NCBI GenBank assembly: GCA_934045905.1 | Contig: OW203770.1 | Location: 4,278,001-4,342,000 of the forward strand | DNA length: 64,000 nucleotides | Source: Leuctra nigra | Taxonomy: Eukaryota; Arthropoda; Insecta; Plecoptera; Leuctridae | Reading direction: 5' to 3' | Part shown: one piece after another, positions 33,638 through 43,700 of the stretch | Layout: every line of letters starts with the position of its first letter | Position numbering within the stretch: position 1 is the stretch's first letter | Notes under the pieces: model-generated | The model's input: only the letters and a program-made list of their open reading frames with translations | Told to the model about the DNA's origin: nothing | The model's database searches: none | Made by a program: the position numbers and the translations under genes

Positions 33638-36550
33638 TTACTCTACTAATATATAACTAATTAACTTATTCCTAAATTCTCTTACACTACATTCCTCAAT
33701 ATCTACGGAGTCAAACACACCTTCCAAATTATTCCATTCTCTAATTGTTCTTAATAAAAATGCATTTTTTCCAATATCCGTTTTTATGGGCCATTCTATA
33801 ATTTGATGTTCATGCTTATCTGTTCGTTTCTTTTTTTTCAATTTCAAAAACTGTCCAAAATGTTTCCACCCGCCAATTTGCTTATATATTCTAAAAAAAT
33901 TACATAACCGCGTTACCTTTCTCCTTTCCTCCAACTTCTCCCACTTTAATTCCTTCATCAACTCTGTCGGACTCACCCACTCTCTCACAACCACTCCCTT
34001 TTCATTTCTCTTTATCTTCCACTTCCTGGTTTCATTCGTCACTCTCCTTACAGCCATTCTCTGTGCTTTCTCCAAAAGAGTTATTTCATTTATTTTATAT
34101 GGGTCCCAAATTGCACTCCCGTAATCTAGTATGGGTCTTATGAGTGTTTTATATGCTTGATTTTTGACATATTTGTCAGCATGCTTTAGTTTTCTCATGA
34201 CAAAGTTAGTATTTTTAATCGATTTCCCAGTAACCCTTTTAACTTGTTCCTGCCAATTTAATTTTTCATCAAACCAAATCCCTAAATATTTATACCCATG
34301 AACAACTTTAATTTTTTCACAATTTAACTTATATTCTACTTGCCTTCTAATCTTCCTTCTTGAAAACTGTACCATCTCACATTTACTTGAATTCAATGTC
34401 ATTTCATTTTTATGCATCCATTCCATTAATTTATTTAAATCATCTTGAAGTGCTTTCTCATCTCCTTTATTCTCAATACATCGATATACAACGCAGTCAT
34501 CTGCAAATAATTTTATACTAGATTGTATGTTTTCCGAAATGTCATTAATATAAATTATAAATAGTAAAGGGCCTAAAACACTACCTTGCGGAACCCCTGA
34601 TTCAACCCTAATAAGTGACGAAAATGTATCTCCCACTTTTACCTTTTGAGTTCTATTTCTCAAAAAGTCTTGGATTATTTCAACAACTAATTTATCACTT
34701 ATTATCTCATTTAATTTATTGATCAGAGCATGATGGGGAACTTTGTCAAATGCTTTCTGAACATCTAAGAACACAGCATCAACTTCTCCTTTATTATCTA
34801 ATATACTTGACAACTCGTGAGAAAGAATTGTCAATTGAGTCTCGCAGGACATACCTGATCTGAAGCCATGCTGCTCTTCAATAAACCATTTATCCATTTC
34901 CAGGACACTCCTCAAGTAATTCGAAATTATTCTTTCAAAGACCTTACATACTGTAGATGTTAAACTAATTGGCCGATAATTACAGGCTTTACTCCTTTCA
35001 CCTCCTTTAAACAACGGAATAACTACGGCCTGCTTCCAATCCACGGGAATTTTTTTATTAGCTAAAATTACATTAAACAAATGATTTAAATACTTCGATA
35101 TTGAGACTCCTCCAAGCTTAAGGCATTCACCTGTATATCCATCAAGACCTGGGGCTTTTTTATTTTTAAGTTTTGTGATAATTTTCCATACTATTCCTAC
35201 GTCACATTTTATTGGTAAATTGCCCCTTACATCACCATTAATAATATTTAAATTTGCGTTTGGCGATCTATTAAATACTTTAGAGTAAAAGTCATTTAAA
35301 CATTCTGCTTTTTCTCTATTTAATCTACATACTTTTCCCATACTATCTAAAAGATTAGGGATATCCCTATCTACGCTGCTTTTACTTTTAATGTGCCTAT
35401 ACAAATTTTTCCATCCTCCACCCTCATCTCCCTCTTTGAACAGTCCTTTCATATATTCATTCATCGCCTTTTTCTTCTCATTGTCTAAATCTTTTCTTAA
35501 TTCTTTAATTCGATTTTTATTTACACCATTAGCTATGACATTAGAATTAGTATTTTTATACTTGTTATGATGTTTTCTAACTTTTCGCTTTAGAGCTCTT
35601 ATTGGTTTGGAATAATATGCTGGATCACCATTACTTTTAATTTTAATTTTAACTACATGATTATTCATAGCTGTATCAAGTATGATACAAAAAGCATTCC
35701 ACAAACTTTCTACGGAATTGCTTCCTTCTACCCACTTCTCATATTTATTCTCTAACTCAATTATAAATTCTTTTTTCTTTGCTTTCTTATAATCCCAAAA
35801 TTCATAGTGTGTATCAACTTTTTTTACACTACAACATGTATTCTGAATGTCTACGAGGACAATTCCATGATCACTTATTCCATCTAACACTTCAGATTTA
35901 ATAATGTTTCTTTCAGGTTCGATTAGTACAATATCCAATATATTACTTCTACCAAAAGCAATTTTTCTCGTTCCATCCTTGACAGCCATTTCAAATCCTA
36001 AATTCATAATTTGATGCACAACACTTTGTTTACTATCACCATAATTCAACCCTTGTTCCCATACCAAAAAGGGAAAATTTAGATCTCCTGCAATAATCAA
36101 TTTTTCATTTTTACCATACATCTTAATTTTGTCATGAAGTTCTTTCAAAAATTCTATTCTTCCTGACCCACTTCTGTAACATCCTATAACATTAAATATA
36201 TTTCCATTTTTTACACTCACTTTTACCCCCATCATTTCAAAATTATTGCTAACCCACTGAAGATCACATGGCATTTCCTTCTTTGTCGCAATAAGAACTC
36301 CCCCTCCATGGCGACTTCTGTCTCTCCTAATCATGGAGTAACCATTTATATTTATTTCAATGGAAGGAATATCAGACGACAACCATGTTTCTACTACCAC
36401 TATCACATCTGGATTATAACATTCTACCATTGTTGTAAGATTATCTATTTTATTTAATACACTTCTAGCATTTACTAGCATTAATCTAAAACATGTAGAT
36501 TCTCCCAAATTAGTATTAATAACTTGAAACAATCCCCCCACTTCTAACAA
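33638..36550 (-). CDS. CR1-type ORF2: endonuclease-reverse transcriptase
   Basis: A 970-codon open frame. Apurinic-type endonuclease motifs: LVNARSVLNK, VVVETWLS, SRHGGGVLIA, AGDLNFP, LDIVLIE, ISDHGIVLVDI. RT motifs follow: YRPISLTSTVCKVFERIIS, HGFRSGMSCETQL, motif A FLDVQKAFDKVPH, motif B GVPQGSVLGPLLFIIYINDI, motif C LFADDCVVYR, and NSSKCEMVQFSR / YLGIWFDEKLNW. The endonuclease nicks target DNA and the RT primes from the nick. The first ATG (36479-36481) falls immediately before the endonuclease core, and the frame continues upstream to overlap the end of ORF1, so translation probably depends on ORF1. No stop or frameshift is visible: a potentially active enzyme. Confidence 0.93.
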   Translation of the reverse strand: MLEVGGLFQVINTNLGESTCFRLMLVNARSVLNKIDNLTTMVECYNPDVIVVVETWLSSDIPSIEININGYSMIRRDRSRHGGGVLIATKKEMPCDLQWVSNNFEMMGVKVSVKNGNIFNVIGCYRSGSGRIEFLKELHDKIKMYGKNEKLIIAGDLNFPFLVWEQGLNYGDSKQSVVHQIMNLGFEMAVKDGTRKIAFGRSNILDIVLIEPERNIIKSEVLDGISDHGIVLVDIQNTCCSVKKVDTHYEFWDYKKAKKKEFIIELENKYEKWVEGSNSVESLWNAFCIILDTAMNNHVVKIKIKSNGDPAYYSKPIRALKRKVRKHHNKYKNTNSNVIANGVNKNRIKELRKDLDNEKKKAMNEYMKGLFKEGDEGGGWKNLYRHIKSKSSVDRDIPNLLDSMGKVCRLNREKAECLNDFYSKVFNRSPNANLNIINGDVRGNLPIKCDVGIVWKIITKLKNKKAPGLDGYTGECLKLGGVSISKYLNHLFNVILANKKIPVDWKQAVVIPLFKGGERSKACNYRPISLTSTVCKVFERIISNYLRSVLEMDKWFIEEQHGFRSGMSCETQLTILSHELSSILDNKGEVDAVFLDVQKAFDKVPHHALINKLNEIISDKLVVEIIQDFLRNRTQKVKVGDTFSSLIRVESGVPQGSVLGPLLFIIYINDISENIQSSIKLFADDCVVYRCIENKGDEKALQDDLNKLMEWMHKNEMTLNSSKCEMVQFSRRKIRRQVEYKLNCEKIKVVHGYKYLGIWFDEKLNWQEQVKRVTGKSIKNTNFVMRKLKHADKYVKNQAYKTLIRPILDYGSAIWDPYKINEITLLEKAQRMAVRRVTNETRKWKIKRNEKGVVVREWVSPTELMKELKWEKLEERRKVTRLCNFFRIYKQIGGWKHFGQFLKLKKKKRTDKHEHQIIEWPIKTDIGKNAFLLRTIREWNNLEGVFDSVDIEECSVREFRNKLISYILVE

Positions 36551-38742
36551 TTTTTTGAACTTGGATCATCAGAACTCAATACATTATGTATAGTTTCCAG
36601 CATTCTATGACCCAACAACTTTCCACCTTGAATATTTAGATGAATCCCGTCATATGCTGAATCTTCATTAGTTAGTACATTATTAACATCATCAAAATAA
36701 ACACCCATGTCATTAGCCAACCATTCAATACCCTCGTTAAGTTTATCAATTGTGCTCTCAAAACAGTCCCCTCTATACACTAAACCATTCACAATCCATT
36801 TTGCTGCTGGAAATGTTTGAAACCCTATCTTAAGCATTTCCTCCATCTCCACCAACATATGTCGGTCTCTTCTTCCAATATTGTTTGTACCAACATGAAT
36901 CATTACAAGTTTGGGGTGTATTGAACTTTCATCCCTGAGTTTCAATTTATTTCCAATCTCATCAATTCTGATTCCTGGAAATATTTCCACCTCACATCCC
37001 GCCTCTCTACAGACTTCACCTGCACGTCTGATTATAGAATCGCCCATAATTAAGACATCTCGATATTTCTCATTTTCGCTGCTATGCCCATCTGTACTGC
37101 CTTGTCTCCTTAATATACGCGAAAACTTATCTTTCCTCATATTACTAGCTTCCTCATCACACGATGTGCTCTTGCCCCCCTGGATGTACTTCAACTGATT
37201 ATGATAACCTTGTTGAAATTGTTGATGGCTCTGCTCTTGTTGCCGATATTGTTGATAACTTTGACCTGACCGTAACTGTTGAGGATGGCTCTGCCCTTGC
37301 TGCAACTCTTGAGGTTGGCTCTGACCTTGCTGCAACTCTTGAGGCTGGCTCTGACCTTGCTGCAACTGTTGAGGCTGGCTCTGTCCTTGCTGCAACTCTT
37401 GAGGCTGGCTCTGTCCTTGCTGCAACTGTTGAGGATGGCTCTGCCCCTGCTGCAACTGTTGATTATGGCTCTGCCCTTGCTGCAACTGTTGAGGACGGAT
37501 CTGCCCTTGCTGCAACTGTTGATTATGGATCTGACCTAGCTGCAACTGTTGATAATGGCTCTGCCCAAGCTGCAACTGTTCAGAATGGATCTGCCCTTGC
37601 TTCAACTGTTGATTATGGATCTGACCTTGCTGCAACTGTTGAGGACGGATCTGCCCTTGCTGCAACTGTTGAGGACAGATTTGCCCTTGCTGCAACTGAT
37701 GATTATGGCTCTGCCCCTGCTGCAACTGTTGATTATGGATCTGACCTAGCTGCAACTGTTGATAATGGCTCTGCCCAAGCTGCAACTGTTCAGAATGGAT
37801 CTGCCCTTGCTTCAACTGTTGATTATGGATCTGACCTTGCTGCAACTGTTGAGGACGGATTTGTCCTTGCTGCAACTGATGATTATGGCTCTGCCCTTGC
37901 TGCAACTGTTGAGGACGGATCTGCCCTTGCTGCAACTGATGATTATGGCTCTGCCCTTGCTGCAACTGTTGAGGACGGATCTGCCCTTGCTGCAACTGAT
38001 GATTATTGCTCTGCCCTTGCTGCAACTGTTGAGGATGGCTCTGCACTTTCTGCATCTGTTGAGTATGGATCTGCTCTTGCTGCAACTGTTGAGGATGGAT
38101 CTGCCCTTGCTTCAACTGTTGTTCTTTAATAAATCCCACCAACATTTCTCTCACCTCCTTTATTTCTTGAAGTAATAGTTCATTATTTTTTTCATGTATT
38201 TTTTCTTGCTTCATAATGCATTTGTAGTCAATGCATCTATTTTGCTTTACAATGGATTCACAACTTGGACAACACCAATTTATTTGTGAATTTTCTTCTA
38301 CGACTTGATAGGTCTTTTTCGATATGTTAGCACAAGCCAAATGTCACCATGTTGCACAGTACAAGGCACACTTAATAACATCATCGGTACGTATAACATC
38401 AATGTTACATGCTGCGCTACCACATTTACCTATACGCTCATCACATGTTACAGAACTATTATCTTCAGTTACTGTGTTTTGTGCATCATGCTCTTTTGTA
38501 TCAAACAAGAATGTGGCTGGGTCTTCATTATTTGCCTTCATTGAATCTTGTAGCTTCTCAAGAAGTGCAGATTTATTTACGTTTATGTTAGCAGTTACTC
38601 CTCTATTTATCAACTCCTTCCGCAACTGATAAAGCTTTAAATCATCAATGCATTTCAAATGACTAAATTCTTGTGAATTTCTTCGCCCAATAGACCTTGA
38701 CTTAGACGAACTAGTCATCTTTTTCTTATTTTGATTCGACAT
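36544..38742 (-). pseudogene. CR1-type ORF1: SAP-like, PHD finger, Gln-rich repeats, SGNH esterase; one in-frame TGA
   Basis: From the ATG (38740-38742) the protein has a basic N-terminus, a SAP-like helix pair (LKLYQLRKELINRGV), then a PHD-type Cys4-His-Cys3 finger (GKCGSAAC, KCALYC, HLAC, CCPSC). Next comes a long Gln-rich tract of 10-residue repeats (QLQQGQSHN), then an SGNH/GDSL esterase with the block I Ser (IMGDSIIRRAG), block III (HVGTNNIG) and the catalytic Asp/His (YDGIHLN). A TGA at 38344-38346 interrupts the finger two residues before its H-x2-C pair. Both sides stay in the same frame, so this is either a single recent nonsense mutation or a readthrough codon. ORF1 proteins bind the element's RNA; the esterase role is unknown. 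Confidence 0.85.
37270..38128. repeat. 30-bp minisatellite inside ORF1 (about 28 units)
   Basis: On the + strand the unit is 'GGCTCTGCCCTTGCTGCAAC' plus 'TGTTGAGGAT', encoding ten residues of the Gln-rich tract on the - strand. A higher-order pattern is visible: a block of seven units (near 37521-37730) is repeated 210 bp further on with nearly the same variants. Long + strand frames here are antisense shadows. Confidence 0.9.
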
Positions 38743-39340
38743 TGAAGATCCAATTGCAGTGAGTGACAATCTAAATACCTTGATACTTTACAGTGTTTTG
38801 TTCCATATAGAAATGCATTCAATATTTTCCAAATATCAACACTTATCCATTAAAACTCAGATGAAATCATTCTTTGAGGTATATGTCCAATAAAACTCAC
38901 CACCTCATGCAAATCGTCCATGCACTAATGCACAACCGCACCAATGTACAAATGCAATCACCCCCAGCAGATCTACTCCTTCAGGACGATCCCGACTCTC
39001 ACAAATACAGATGTCAGCTTTTCTTCACTGTTACTCGACCGAAAATACTCTCTTATATCTTCAAATCAAGCCCACCTCTTCAAGCAAACCTGCAATGTAA
39101 TGATGTTTCTCCAATTCACTTAATTCACCAATTAATCAATTTATTTGTATCAACTCTTCTATTCCCAAGTCACGTAAATAATCCACGGAAAATTGTTATG
39201 TTCATGTTATGTTAGTCTTCAACCATCTAGTTAACCTATCGTGTCCCACGCTTCAACAAAGCATCAACACCGTCTTGTATGCAGAACTCGGCACTGTTTG
39301 CATTCTCATAGGCCTACATAGGTTTATACTACATAGGTTT

Positions 39341-40141
39341 ATACTAGCCATTAGAGGGATCAGGGAGGATATCACTGGGATATTTATATAAATACATTTT
39401 ATTGAAATTGCTTTAGTTGTTTGTTATGGCTGAAAAAGTAAACTTGTAATTAATTTCAATTTCAATTGTTTCTCCTTTTCATTGCCTTATGGAAACACGA
39501 ACATCAAAATAAAAAAGTGAATCTAAAAAGTTTCCTGTCAGAAGTGGCTCCATCACGTTTCTTTTTTTTTCGATTTACTATACATAGTCCTAGATGTGAT
39601 GAAGAGGTCAGAAGGCCGTGGAATTTCACCCACGCTTGTACTGACATTCATCTTCTCGTATGGATTTCTCATTGAAGATGAGTATACTTATTAGATGTGA
39701 AATATGATTTCTTCTGATGACCTCAGATGGGGTGATGATTTTAAATACCAACTGCAAAATGAAAATATTTGCCACATGTGGGATTCGAACCTACGTCCCT
39801 GAATTGCCGGTCCAGGGCTCTAAAATATTTATATTTATATATTTTTTTACAAATATAGTATTTATAAGTTACCTATATTGTATACCCCAAAACACGGTTT
39901 ATCACATAACCATTTAAAAAATTCAAAGAAACACATTTTCCGATATCCAAGTAGGTAAGTAATTTATTTCCATTACCTATATAGAAGTCAAGTACATTGT
40001 ACTTAGCACCCTTTCCTTTTACCAAAACTATGCTATGTCTAGACCTATATGGAATTTTATTCCAATCTACTTTTACCATAAAGAGTAAAGTTGCTTATTT
40101 ATGCCAAGATCATTTTTGTAAACATAAGAATTTAAGGAAGT
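39341..40141. other. Repeat-H remnant and AT-rich DNA, tRNA-like fragment
   Basis: 39.42-39.56 kb matches repeat H (15.7-15.84 kb) in complement. Near 39778-39826 a - strand B-box-like GGTTCGAATCCC with upstream 'GGACCGGCAATTC' suggests an old tRNA-derived SINE. No gene seen. Confidence 0.5.
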
Positions 40142-40612
40142 GCAAGCGCTAGGCCGTTGGAGCAATATTTGTGAGAGACAAATTGTTTGATAAGTGGGTG
40201 TAACTTTGATAGGATGTTCACATGATCAGTCTGATTTAATTAGGCGCTTTTATTGAAAAAAAAGCACAACTATGAAATTTCCGATACGATTAGAGAACAA
40301 ACCCGTCAACCAATTGATCTCAAATTTTAATAATGATTAGATAAAAGACAAACTTAGGGTTATCACTTGACAAATTTGGAATTAAAGTTTATAAGGCACC
40401 CACCGAGACGAGAAAATTGCTAAATGTTCACAAAAAATTAACTAATTATTATTAATTATAACGAAGCAAAAACTTCAAAATGCGCCAAATAATAACCCTA
40501 AATTTGTCTTTTAACTAACTACGATTAAAATTTCAAATCATTTCTTCAGCCCATTTTGTCTCTAATCGTATCCAAAAAAGTGCCTGCAACAAGCGGCAAC
40601 ATCGTTTGCACC
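40142..40612 (+). mobile_element. MITE family A, copy near the ADI1 stop codon
   Basis: Ends 'GTGCAAGCGCTAGGCCG' and 'GCAACATCGTTTGCACC'. The interior matches copies at 3.2 and 62.5 kb ('GGGTGTAACTTTGATAGGAT', 'TTCACATGATCAGTC', 'AACCCGTCAACCAATTGATC'). It lies about 12 bp past the ADI1 stop, so it probably forms most of the 3' UTR. Confidence 0.8.
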
Positions 40613-40624
40613 ACCTTAGGTCCT

Positions 40625-40762
40625 TCATTTGACTAAAATTCGGTCAAATCCGGCACTGGAATGATCCAAGTACTTCTGGCGACATTCCATTTCTTCTGCC
40701 GGTCTGTTGTGCGAAGCCCACTCCGGTTCACCAATGAAGAACCGCCTGCCCTTGATGTAGTT
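40625..40762 (-). CDS. ADI1: ADI1 exon 4
   Basis: Forty-five codons and TGA after the acceptor [33 protein letters not shown] then [12 protein letters not shown]. It matches the family C-terminus (NYxKAxRLFxGEPVWTxYNRP). Confidence 0.92.
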   Translation of the reverse strand, partial: NYIKGRRFFIGEPEWASHNRPAEEMECRQKYLDHSSAGFDRILVK

Positions 40763-43700
40763 CTGCAAAACAAAATCTCAATCAACCAATGTCAAACAAT
40801 TCGAGGAGCAAATAGTTCAGAATGTACATACGTACACTCGACAATTCATAAAACGGTATTTGAACGAAACGGATTGACTGTTAATCTGGTTCCTTGACAA
40901 TCATTCCTTGTTATAATCCATGAAATCAGAGCTCACCTACTAGAGGTAAATGACGAGTAAGCATAGACTTCATCAGCTGATGCCATCACATTTTTTTCAG
41001 ACAATCCATTTCTTTGAAATATCGTTTTATTAATTATCGAGTGTGTACATAAGTAGGTACAGGCGTAGTGACAACAAAATGCAGACATTTTCACCTGTAA
41101 GGAGTCAGTTTAGCAAAGACTTCTCCCGCATCCAGAAAAGTAAATACATTTCTGTTGGAACTATCTACGCAGAAAAGAACTGCGAAAATAACTTTGAAGA
41201 TGATTTTACTTCCTTGCACCTAAATATTCTCAAATCAAGACCTAAAGTTGAAGGAAATCATACGAGCAGCCAAGAACAGCAAACTTTACTCAAATAAAAG
41301 GGCACAATGCATCACAAATCTTAAAACATGCACTCCTTCTTCATCTATATAACGAAATGTTGAGATATTAATTATATCCACTATTATGAATGTAATATTT
41401 AACATCAAAGCACTGGGTTGTGACAGTTTTCACATGCGTCTGTACGAAATTTTTATATTTAATAAATTCACTGCAAATCAACTTCAGTTGATTGAAAATA
41501 TTGCTAAGCTCCAGGTTATTTGTTGGTCCTTCATAATTAGTCTTGGACAATTCAACATGAACGATGTAAGGAGTGTTCTCACATAGATCAGGGACCGGCA
41601 ACCTTTTTTTGGGGAAGGAGCCAATTTCTAAAAAATGTATAAAGTAGATAATAATGGGAGCCACTGTAGAAGCAATCAAATATAATACACCGAAAATAAT
41701 AATTTGAATTACAAGCTGAATTTTATATTTTGACGAAGCCCCCCAGTTGTTGCCCCGCAGGGCGTTTTATTTTTTAATTTCATCAATTTAAAAGTGATTC
41801 TGTGAATCTAAAATGAACAGATTTAATCAAATAATCGTCCTATTGTTGCCCCGCAGGGCGTTTTTTAGAATGTCAACAATATAAAAGTGATTCCTGGACT
41901 CTAAAATGAACCAACTTCATCAAATAACCTTCCAATTGTGCCCCGCAGGGCATTTTGTTTTCGAATTTTCAAAATTTTCGATTCCAGATCTTTATTGAAA
42001 TTATAAAGAGCCATTCAAGAACCACCAAGGAGCCGCAGGTTGCCGACCCCCGTCATAAGTAACTATTTGTTTTGATCGGATGTAGAGAATCACTCAGGCA
42101 TCTCAACTTACATTTGTGTCCAATGTGAAGCGATGATAAATGCCAGGAGGAATGATTATCAAATCCCCTGGAGGCACAGCAATGCGAATCCACTCGTCGT
42201 TTTTGTCTCTGACATCGAAATATCCGCCCCCTTCCAGAGTCAATCGGATTTCCTCACCGGTGTGAAGATGCTCGTCGTAGAAACCTTTCAGCTTAAAGAA
42301 AAGTAGATTTAGACAAATTGGCATGAAATTCAATGGTTATTGAGAATTTACTGTCATTTAAAGCTTGTTTTGAAACATTTGACATTTTTTAACCATATTA
42401 TTTATTTATCTTTATTTTCCTTTCTAATTTATACAATTTAGTAAAAAAAAGACACATGCCAGTTCAGTTAAATTTAACAAAAAAGTCAAGGGGTGAGGGC
42501 AAATCAGACGCCAAAAGTGCACATGTGGTAAAAATTGTAGATCAATCGGTTCAGCCGTGAAGGCTGTGGCCAATTTACCGGATTTTAGCTCCAGCCTAAT
42601 ACTATTTTACTACTACTACTACTGAGATTACCCAGTAAACACATCATGCTGGCTAGATGAAGGCACGGTGATGGGCCAGTACCGGCCACTTTGGCAAGGT
42701 GCTGGCCACGAACAAGATGGTGCATTCAAAGATCATGCTGGCCAACATCGATGAAGCCGGTACTGGCCCAGTGCTGGCTGGCCTGCACGCGGCCACATGC
42801 AGGCCAGCCAGCACTGGGCCGGTACCGGCTGGCCAGCATGCGGCCACATGCAGGCCAGCCAGCACTGGGCCAGTACTGGCTGGCCAGAACGCGGCCGGCA
42901 GCAAGTAGCTTGCATTGTGCTTGCGCACCTATACAGTTATAGCCTCTAGCAAGAGGATTGTTTTTTTATCGACAGTTATTTTTAAAATCAAAAAAATATA
43001 ATTAAATCCGCATTCTCGCGTATGTTCTTAACGACAGCAGATCCGCTATAATAACTTTTTCCTTCAAAATCTTATTCGTTATTTAATTATTAATCTCAAA
43101 ATAGAAAAAAAATATGTTTTTCATTCGAATTCAGATTTTACATATCAAATGATACGAATGGATTGGATATTTCAAGCACAAATACGCACGTGCCGTCGCA
43201 GGCAATGAATTGATTTTTCCGTGTGCATTTACAAATTAACAAGAACACGTGTAATAATGTATCTGTAGTGGTACAAATATTTCCAGTTTCCTGATACATT
43301 TGAGTCCATTCATCCCTCTGTCACTATTAGACACTCTGCGCTCTAACCCTCAGCTGTCGCCGTGGTCGTGTGGGTAAAGCGTCTGCCTTCTACCCAGCTT
43401 GCTTGTCGCCGTTCCGAGTTCGATTCCACGTCCTGTCATAACTAATCGATTTGCGTTTAATTTCAGAATAAAATCAACATTGTGATAATGACTGGAAATA
43501 TGTCGTCAGAATTTAATTACGATAAAAACTCGCTTAGTTATCACACATTTTAGTTTTACTTTTAATATTTGAATTCAAAATAACCGTTTATTTGGTTCCT
43601 AGTGGCCCCTGGTGGATAATAGTGGAAATTAGTTCAGGTTGGGTTCGGGCCACATGCTGGCTTCGTTCAGGCTAGGTTCTGGCCAGAGTCTGGCGTCGTC

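Larger units (their letters stand above)
33505..39340 (-). mobile_element. Near-complete CR1-type non-LTR retrotransposon
   Basis: About 5.8 kb: 5' region, ORF1 (zinc finger, Gln-rich repeats, esterase), ORF2 (endonuclease and RT), and a short 3' UTR ending in 'AAATGAAATGAAAATG' tail repeats rather than poly(A). The borders are inferred by comparison with the empty repeat-H copy at 15.7-15.97 kb: the 3' junction is sharp at the tail, the 5' junction is approximate. PHD plus SGNH-esterase in ORF1 is characteristic of CR1-group elements. One TGA in ORF1 is the only obvious lesion. Confidence 0.88.

Noticed and set aside
37164..38175. Long + strand frames with repeated LAATVEDGSA or LPLLQLL patterns
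   Set aside because: They are antisense readings of the 30-bp minisatellite that encodes the Gln-rich tract of the retrotransposon ORF1 on the - strand.
41043..41297. An 84-codon + strand frame
   Set aside because: Its DNA aligns with the non-coding TTAA element at 59.3 kb, where the frame is broken, so it is repeat sequence.
42653..42942. Open frames on both strands across 42.65-42.94 and 43.67-44.07 kb
   Set aside because: They follow palindromic subterminal repeats of the TIR element and have repetitive, strand-symmetric translations.
43357..43435. A tRNA gene
   Set aside because: A and B boxes are present but the acceptor and anticodon stems do not pair convincingly, and it lies inside a transposon.
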